The position numbers were made by a program, and so were the translations under genes. Positions 57,726-64,000 of a stretch of DNA of 64,000 nucleotides are shown here, piece by piece (the stretch's first letter is position 1; each line of letters opens with the position of its first letter). Source of the DNA: Bathynomus jamesi (Eukaryota; Arthropoda; Malacostraca; Isopoda; Cirolanidae). The notes under the pieces are model-generated. The model searched no databases, was not told the DNA's origin, and saw only the letters and a program-made list of their open reading frames with translations. The stretch spans positions 873,501 through 937,500 of the forward strand of contig JAJOZX010000875.1 of the NCBI GenBank assembly GCA_023014485.1, read 5' to 3'.

Positions 57726-58110
57726 CAGTGGTGGGCACGCGCAACGATTTTTGTAGCGCCGCAACCGCAACCGCAACTCTGCTGAAATAGTTGCGCCGCA
57801 CGCGCAAGCGCAACCCTTTTCAAAAAGTTGCGTCGCAAGCGCAAGCGCAACCAAAAATGTTGCGCCGGAAGTTGCGCCGCAACTTTTTGCGGCGCAACTG
57901 CCCACCTTTGCATTTAACGTATATCCCAGTGGTGGGCACGCGCAACGATTTTGTAGCGCCGCAGCCGCAACCGCAACTCTGCTGAAATAGTTGCGCCGCA
58001 CGCGCAAGCGCAACCCTTTTCAAAAAGTTGCGCCGCAAGCGCAAGCGCAACCAAAAATGTTGCGCCGCAAGTTGCGCCGCAACTTTTTGCGGCGCAACTG
58101 CCCACCTTTG
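57726..58110. mobile_element. Tandem pair of GC-rich hAT-type MITEs
   Basis: Two copies of about 185 bp (57726-57910 and 57927-58110) in the same orientation, separated by 16 bp (catttaacgtatatcc) and differing at only a few positions. Each begins cagtggtgggca and ends tgcccacctttg. The hexamer gcgcaa/ttgcgc is repeated throughout, making each copy strongly self-complementary. Flanked by (TA)n. The Ala/Arg-rich open frames here are by-products. Confidence 0.85.
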
Positions 58111-58122
58111 TATATATATATA

Positions 58123-58314
58123 ATTTTCTACAAATGTTAAAATTTTACTTAAAGTCGAATTTTTTAATTAATTTTTAAGCTGATAAATGTTTCGGTGAGA
58201 GAAGTTTCGTTTACATTGAATTCTTTTAAAATAGGTCTTGTGGAATATTAAATAAATGAATTCTAATAACTTTAATACACCTGTATATATATATATTATA
58301 TATATATATATATA

Positions 58315-58364
<50 letters not shown>

Positions 58365-58530
58365 CATTTACAGCTCTAAACTGAATATAACTTAAATGTG
58401 AAATAAGCTAAACACACCTTTCCAATTCGTTATACATCTGTCGCCATTTTAGTTGTTTTCCGGGTAGCGCAAGACGATCGCGATATACCTTTCAAATCTT
58501 TCAAAATGTTCCATGCGATGATTCTTCAAT
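58123..58530. other. Spacer with long (TA)n tract
   Basis: (TA)n at about 58272-58362. Otherwise AT-rich and unassigned. Confidence 0.6.
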
Positions 58531-58640
58531 TCACGAAGGTCAAGTTTGTTGGCCCTCCTCTCGAGTTTGCCTGGTGAAGTAGAGAGTTGGTTCCTTGTGC
58601 TCTCTACGTCACATAGCCAGGTACGCTCGGCTCATCTGGA
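58531..58640 (-). repeat. SINE tail fragment
   Basis: The string cacgaaggtcaagtttgttg matches the reversed tail of the main SINE family (compare 47258 and 54512). The rest of the segment diverges. Confidence 0.4.
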
Positions 58641-58964
58641 ATTGTTCTGTATATATATATATATATATACACACACTAGAATACCTGCTGCGCCTTGACA
58701 GGCAAAAGCTTCCCGAAACATAACCTAGTAGGGGACTGGGAGGGGGCAAGTGTGTTACGTGTGTTACGCCGTTCAGGCGTTGTATAGACGAACAGACATC
58801 ATCATTATCATATATATATATATATATATATATAACTCAGTTAAATAAACGAGCTTTAAAATGAAATCCCGTTTCAGGTAAGCAGTTTTTAATTGTAAAC
58901 TGTCCGCAAGTTAAAAATAGTTGTAAATAGCCACACTATCAACAATACACTACTCGTATAGAAA

Positions 58965-59032
58965 AGTGTTTCTCAACCTTTTAATGGTTACGATCCACCC
59001 AAAAATTGCAGCTACTTCCGCGAACCACTTTA
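58965..59032. repeat. Single hAT-type end fragment
   Basis: agtgtttctcaaccttttaa followed by gatccaccc and gcgaacc resembles a hAT MITE end; no partner end was found downstream. Confidence 0.3.
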
Positions 59033-59560
59033 GGTAATTAATGAAATGCAAAGACAATTATTTAAAAAAAAAAAAATTAGACTAACACGAACTCAGATGC
59101 AACTCGTAGCGTAAACTAACCCACTTTTTGTTGTAGGGCCTACTCTTCATACTTTTTTTTTTGTTCTTTTCTCATCCTCTCTTTACTTGCATGTCTGTAG
59201 TTTGCATGGTATGATAGTGTTTCTTTGAGCTAAGACTGTGTCTGCATGGTTTGTAAGCGTTCTTAGTTTACTTCTTTTCATCTTTCACCCCTTTCCTATT
59301 CTCTTCGACTATTTTTCCCGACTTGTCGGCAGTGGCCGGCAGATGATGATGGTGAGTCTTTCTCTCTCTTTTTCTGAATGAATGTTAACCCACGAATGAT
59401 AGGTTTTGCTACTTACTTAACACCTTATTCTCTTCTTTTAACTCCCTATTCTCTTCTTTCTCTCGGGCTAATCTTAGAGTGGATCTTAGGGTCTTTGTTG
59501 GCCTTAGCTTCTGTAGATCTGTAGAAGTACATTTAAGGAAAAAAAAATATATATATACAC
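59033..59560. other. Spacer, nothing recognised
   Basis: Contains A and T runs only; no recognised element. Confidence 0.4.
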
Positions 59561-60330
59561 ACACTTCAGCCCTTTTCTTCGTCCACCATCTACGTTTTCA
59601 ACTGTGTTCGCTGCAAAGCGAACTATATTATATTGGTAGCACCATTCCATTCGCCAATATCAAACCAGAGTGGACTACATCGCGGTATTTCTACCAGAAC
59701 ATCGCAACCCTTAAGCAAACCCTCTAAATCAGCAATAAGAGATCATTGCCACCTTCACAACCACCCACTACTTCCCTCCAATTTCAAAATTATCAACACA
59801 ACCAACCATCCAACCGACCTCCGCATTCTGGAGTCCCTACACATCTTCAGTATTAAACCAACTCTCAACGACTATAGTTCCGCCTTTAACTTAAACATAG
59901 CCAAATAAACTGTCATATCCTACCACTGAAAAGAAATACACCATCGCTCTGTCGGGCTCCAACTCTTCTAATATGGACCTCTTCCAACCACCAATCATTC
60001 CCAACCCTCTGCTCAATTAGTCCTCTTACCCCGACAATAACAACCTGGTAAGCCTCCTCTCAATTTTGTTCGCTTTTTACTTTATATTTGACGAGTGATT
60101 ACTCTTTTATATTATTTTATTTTTAATTTTAATTACTTAAATATAAACACCATTAATATCACACGTTTATTTCAATATATTGTATACGTTTCCGTTCATT
60201 ATATTCATTCATTTTTTATCTGCTTTTATAATATTAGCACTGATGATGGAAAATAAAAATTTCCGAAACCTTTGTAAATAAACATGTACCATCTCTTCGT
60301 CCTCTTATTCCTCGCTAAGCTACGTTTCCC
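59560..60330 (+). pseudogene. Penelope-like element 3' end: GIY-YIG remnant and 3' UTR
   Basis: Two frames give SELYYIGSTIPFANIKPEW (GIY-YIG core with YYIGST), then KPSKSAIRDHCHLHNHPLL, NFKIINTTNHPTDLRILES and LHIFSIKPTLNDYSSAFNL, stopping near 59906. This is the C-terminal nuclease half of a PLE. A frame change lies near 59700. The 3' UTR runs to about 60330 and carries a hammerhead-like motif. The subfamily differs from the PLE at 21820. Confidence 0.82.
60236..60275 (+). ncRNA. Hammerhead-like motif in PLE 3' UTR
   Basis: Core ctgatga (60240-60246) is exactly CUGAUGA. After one extra base, stem II ggaaa (60248-60252) pairs with tttcc (60260-60264), followed by gaaa (60265-60268). Stem III (acct) is not self-complementary and stem I is weak, so this copy may be inactive. 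Confidence 0.5.
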
Positions 60331-60664
60331 GAAGAACAAACCCTTCAATCAAGTTATATATATATATATACACAGAACAAAATATACGATGCAAATAATA
60401 GTGACATTGCAATCGAATTGTTGCTGAAATTCCTCACATAATGACAAACGTTGGCGAGAAGTAGAGTACCGATTGGATGTGTATCGAGCTACAAATGGTG
60501 GACATGTCGAGATTGTTTAACTCCCTACAACAACTTGAGTGCAACTTTCATAAGTTGTAAACGTTCTCAGCTATCTATCTATCTATCTACAGTATTTATA
60601 TATGGCAAATTTTTATGACAAAGCTTTCTTGGACTCTATATATATATATATAATATATATATAT

Positions 60665-60697
<33 letters not shown>

Positions 60698-60699
60698 GA

Positions 60700-60860
60700 T
60701 GCACATCCACAAGGAAAAATGAAAAGTGATTCCAAGGCTTTTCGTATATTCATCAGTACACTTGGGCAGGGAATTTCCTGACGTGGTGTACTGTTGAGTG
60801 TTGAATACACGAAAGGCCTTGGAATCGCTTTTCATTTTTCTTGTAGGTGTGCATCATTTA
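60700..60860. mobile_element. Palindromic PLE-type terminal element (hammerhead subfamily 2)
   Basis: Inverted arms share cacatccacaaggaaaaatg / gattccaaggc on the left and the complement (gccttggaatcgc, tgtaggtgtgcat) on the right. The right arm holds a hammerhead-like motif related to that at 22800-22845. The left arm, read on the minus strand, has ctgatga directly followed by a shortened stem II and gaaa. Confidence 0.7.
60773..60825 (+). ncRNA. Hammerhead-like motif, subfamily 2, second copy
   Basis: Stem I atttc (60773-60777) pairs with ggaat (60821-60825) using one G-T pair. Core ctgacgt (60778-60784) has its last A changed to T. Stem II gtgta (60786-60790) pairs with tacac (60806-60810), then gaaa (60811-60814) and palindromic stem III aggcct. 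The core change predicts loss of activity. Confidence 0.5.
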
Positions 60861-61447
60861 TTGTTTCACGTGTTTATTTTGAAATTCATCCCATATATAT
60901 CAGGTTTTGGGGCACTTTGTACTTGAAACGATTGATCTCGATTGATCTCAAAAAATAATTAATAGGACCTGAGCCAAGAGAACCAAGTATTAAGTGTGAC
61001 AAGAATTAAAGCTACCAATTGAGGAACATGAGGAAAGCTCATTACTTGTGAGGCGAGTCTTGGTTTAATATTTACAATATAATGAGAGGAGAGGTTTTCT
61101 ACCTCGGCCAGGGTAACTACAAAAATTACAAGAGGGATATAGACCTCCTCATTTAAGGGTGGCGAATTCAGGAACCATTTTAATTTTGAACAATGACATA
61201 AAGAAACGTCACAATACAGGGGATGAGATGGAGAGTGGAAATTTTCTACTGAGAAATTTTGCAAGCTATACCACCCTTAAGATAAAATAATTAGTTAATT
61301 TTATAATTTTTGGATAGCGTCATAATGTCTGTGATTTTTGTTGTCTTTTCATTACTGTTATTTACAGTGAATTTTTGTCATACAATTATTTAGTTACGTT
61401 ATTAATAATACAGTTTTAATACAATATTTATCAGAATTTATATAATT
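60861..61447. other. Spacer, nothing recognised
   Basis: A 101-codon minus-strand frame (60959-61264) shows no known motif. Confidence 0.4.
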
Positions 61448-61662
61448 TGGTACTTTTGCATTATCCTCCCAACACTAATTTTTTTTTATAACGGCTAACG
61501 CCTGCGGCGGGCTGTTTTTACCGTAACCTAACCTAACCTAACCTAACCTAATACCAACACTAATTTTTTTTATAATGGAAGGAAAATAAAGTACCATAAC
61601 CAAAACCAAACCAACATTATATAAAAAAAATTAGTGTTGGGAGGATAATGCAAAAGAACCTA
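61448..61662. mobile_element. Inverted-repeat element enclosing (CCTAA)n
   Basis: The arm ttttgcattatcctcccaac (from about 61455) is complemented by gttgggaggataatgcaaaa (about 61635-61654). Inside are five cctaa pentamers (about 61524-61550) and a second copy of ccaacactaattttttt. It may be a MITE with a telomere-like interior. Confidence 0.5.
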
Positions 61663-61674
61663 TAATTTATATAA

Positions 61675-61862
61675 TTTATAATATTTATCAGAATTTATAT
61701 AATTTATAATAGTTATCAGAATTTATATAATTTTTTATTTATATAATTTATGCTATTTATCAGAATTTATATAATTTATGCTATTTATCAGAATTTATAT
61801 ATTTATGCTATTTATCAGAATTTATATAATTTATGCTATTTATCAGAATTTATATAATTTCT
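61675..61862. repeat. AT-rich tandem repeat, about 28-bp unit
   Basis: The unit built on atttatcagaatttatataa plus tttatgct is repeated about six times with small length changes. Scattered related units occur at 61427-61447 and 62460-62580. Confidence 0.8.
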
Positions 61863-61890
61863 ATGATTTACATAATTTGGATCATATGTA

Positions 61891-62460
61891 GAATTCGGAC
61901 CCCTACCAAGGTTGGGTCCGAATTCTACATTAGCGGAAGGTTGGGGGTCTGTATTCTCCATTTGGCTTGTTTAAGCTACTCTTTAACACAAACTATTGAA
62001 AGCTATTGGAATCGCCAAAAAAGTTTTATTAAATCAATGCATGGATGTAGGAGATCACACTTAAATTCATACTTAGACGAATTTATGTGGCATGAAAGAC
62101 ACATAAACAATACGTTTTTCCAATTTTGTGATACCATTTTTTCACAATATCCTTTTAATTAAACTTTCATTTAATAAGGCTGGGGTCCGAATTCTACATT
62201 TGATCCCTTATAAGATTTTACAATTGTGTGATTTTAATGGTTTTTATTTGTGATAATAATATAAAATTTTCTATGAACCTTTAAATTGTTTATTGATGTC
62301 CTTATACGATTCGTTTGGGGTCTGGCTTCTATAATCTATACATTAGGGGAAAGTTGGGGTCTGGCTTCTACATTAGGGGAAAGTTGGGGTCTGGATTCTA
62401 CATTAGGGGAAAGTTGGGTCTGTATTCTCCATTAGGGTTACCTGGGGTCCGAATTCTACA
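61891..62460. repeat. Hairpin and ggggtctg tandem repeat cluster
   Basis: gaattcggacccctaccaag and ggttgggtccgaattc form a hairpin at 61891-61925. The ggtccgaattctacat block returns near 62187 and 62445. A unit of about 30 bp (attaggggaaagttggggtc plus tggcttctac) repeats three to four times at about 62325-62430. Confidence 0.6.
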
Positions 62461-63340
62461 TATGATTCCATAATTTATATGATTTACATAATTTATGATA
62501 TTTATCAGAATTTAAATAATTTATATAATCTTTATGATTTACATAATTTATGATATTTATCAGAATTTATATAATTTTATAATTCTATAACTTGTGATAT
62601 TTATTAGAAATTATATAACTTATACTGTTTACAGTTTGATAATTTGTATAGGAGTTAATGAATGAATTTAAATGAACAGTTTCGCAAGTTACAAGAATAG
62701 TGATTATTAATTATTAATCCATAATTAAAATGAGAGATTACCTTCGATGACGAAGATTTACAATACGATAATATGACGACAATAATACCATAAACGATCG
62801 GGGACAATGACAATTTTCAATAATTTATAACGTAGCAATGTTATATTTTAGCACGGGAGAACTGTCACAAGCAGAGTGAGAGGAGATATTAGGAGACGAA
62901 TGAGATCAAGATTGCCGAGTCGGGGGGAATTTGGAAGCTTGCGCTAGCATCTTACAAACGTAAAATAATGTACGTAATGAACAGACAGACGCCAATAGAC
63001 AAATAAATATATGTATGAATGCTGAATGAAATGGATACATGCAATAATATATATATATATATATATATATCACTCAAATCCGCAAGGAAAAAATTATAAA
63101 AGTGTGTTTAAAAAGTCTAATTAATTTCGGCCGGTCACAACCATGCCCTTTTGAAAGCCATAAAACTAATTAAACTGTCTAAAAAAGTTATAAAACTTCC
63201 GTCCCGCGAAAGAGCTGAAGTTAAAATGACTGTCTTAAGGCATAATCATGGACAGAGAGATGGTGGCTGTCGTACATCTGGGAGTTGACAAAGGCAAAAA
63301 GTTGCCCAGATCTCAAACATTCAAGATGAGAAATCTAAAT
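62461..63340. other. AT-rich spacer, nothing firmly recognised
   Basis: Contains a (TA)n tract near 63046. The stretch atttcggccggtcacaacca near 63125 resembles part of the foldback arm that follows, so the PLE-related sequence may begin here. Confidence 0.35.
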
Positions 63341-63999
63341 AAAAATCAATCCTGTACATCTGGCAGCCGGTCACGACCCGAAATTGCCCTAAAATATTAA
63401 AAAATGTTAAAAATAAAGCTATCCATATTCCATACTATAGGAGAGTTTAATATTTGAAATGGTGTTTTCTCCTAAAATATAAAATGCCTCGTATATTTGT
63501 TTCTGTTCCTGGTCCCTGATCTTCATGATAGGTTTAGAATCCTGGAAGTTAAAAATATGCTTATGATGTTCCCTATGCTGAACCAAGCTACTATAAGTAT
63601 TACCCGATCTCAGGTCACGTTTGTGGGAACTTAATCCTTCTCTGAAAATCAATTGTGTCTCCGATGTATTTTTGAGGGCAGCCTCCAGACGGGATTTCAT
63701 AAACTACGCCAGAATTTATTTGGAGGCTTTGGTGACAGAATGACGGATGAACGAAGACAATTTATTTGGCACAACGGAGACCAACTTCATCTGCTGTGGC
63801 AAGAGTGAGGAACCTATCATGAAGGTCAGGGACCAGGAACAGAGACAAATATACGAGACATTTTATATTTTAGGAGAAAACACCATTTCAAATATTAAGC
63901 TTTCCGACAGTATGGGTAGCTTTATTTTTAACATTTTTTAATATTTTAGGGCAATTTCGGGTCGTGACCGGCTGCCAGATGTACAGGATTGATTTTTAG
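63341..63999. mobile_element. Penelope-like foldback at window end
   Basis: Inverted arms of about 190 bp (63341-63533 and 63811-63999) start aatcaatcctgtacatctgg and end in its complement. Each arm covers the last part of a PLE nuclease ORF plus 3' UTR. The loop carries further GIY-YIG coding sequence. The right arm runs to the window edge. Confidence 0.8.
63419..63760 (-). pseudogene. Penelope-like GIY-YIG domain, C-terminal part
   Basis: The minus-strand frame MKSRLEAALKNTSETQLIF, then RDLRSGNTYSSLVQHREHH, KHIFNFQDSKPIMKIRDQEQ and KQIYEAFYILGENTISNIK is the region after the GIY-YIG catalytic Arg (R in KSRLE). A shortened inverted copy of the last 43 residues lies on the plus strand at 63810-63941. 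The RT domain is absent. Confidence 0.75.
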
Positions 64000-64000
64000 T

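Larger units (their letters stand above)
1..64000. repeat. Dispersed (TA)n microsatellites
   Basis: Main tracts, approximate starts and ends: 4968-5034, 7741-7770, 7885-7937, 8201-8235, 9142-9168, 9457-9473, 10255-10287, 16684-16986 (mixed with TACA), 17555-17622, 18506-18520, 20427-20442, 22868-22913, 23408-23471, 31237-31292, 31822-31855, 32576-32603, 39446-39483, 45319-45344, 46631-46664, 46853-46876, 47195-47213, 48960-48978, 51464-51488, 52615-52645, 56301-56314, 57708-57724, 58110-58122, 58272-58362, 58650-58670, 58810-58834, 60356-60371, 60636-60686, 63046-63071. Many open frames over them (YIYIYI) are artefacts. Confidence 0.95.

Noticed and set aside
57584..58105. Ala/Arg/Cys-rich open frames over the tandem MITE
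   Set aside because: They appear in several frames of the same gcgcaa-rich repeat and have no conserved protein motif.
63360..63400. Hammerhead-like motif (ggtcacgacc followed by cgaaat)
   Set aside because: There is a plausible short stem II, but the preceding ctggcag does not match CUGANGA, and stems I and III are not visible.

Overview
The window is AT-rich eukaryotic DNA made almost entirely of transposable elements, their non-autonomous derivatives and simple repeats. I see no intact host protein gene, no true tRNA or rRNA gene, no CRISPR array and no operon. Short (TTAGG)n-type pentamer runs, very many (TA)n microsatellites and the mix of hAT, Tc1/mariner, RTE, CR1 and Penelope-like (PLE) elements with tRNA-derived SINEs suggest an arthropod. 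A crustacean is my low-confidence guess.

Layout. 0-5 kb: small foldback elements, a 21-bp tandem repeat, a tRNA-derived SINE and a hAT-type MITE. 5.0-7.7 kb and 10.6-14.3 kb: two decayed copies of hAT-like DNA transposons. Between them lie an RTE-like LINE fragment inserted in a MITE and a dimeric tRNA-SINE. 15-20.5 kb: transposase and repeat-ORF remnants, a long-TIR mariner MITE and hAT remnants. 21.8-25.8 kb: a minus-strand PLE, a hAT MITE and a Tc1-like element. 25.8-29.0 kb: hAT-like copy A (minus strand), with a perfect 8-bp target duplication and one nonsense codon. 31.3-37.8 kb: a foldback element, a near full-length but broken CR1-type LINE and a PLE fragment. 39.5-43.6 kb: a three-level nest with hAT-like copy B, a near twin of A. 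43.6-45.1 kb: a hAT element with a C-terminal transposase remnant. 45-55.3 kb: SINEs (one with a 5S-rRNA-like head), palindromic elements carrying hammerhead-ribozyme-like motifs, and hAT MITEs. 56.3-58.1 kb: a Tc1-like element and a tandem MITE. 59.5-64 kb: PLE 3' remnants, AT-rich tandem repeats and a PLE foldback.

Most notable. (1) PLE-associated segments carry hammerhead-like motifs; two subfamilies differ in sequence in all three stems yet keep base pairing, with a conserved core. (2) A family of hAT-like transposons (copies A and B plus two diverged relatives) shares a D-D-CxxH-RW-E layout and 8-bp target duplications; A and B differ at only a few residues. (3) A SINE with a 5S-rRNA-like head appears to share its body with the tRNA-headed SINEs. 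(4) Several hAT MITE families with related TIRs each carry a private, repeated subterminal hexamer. All family names come from reading motifs by eye, not from database searches.
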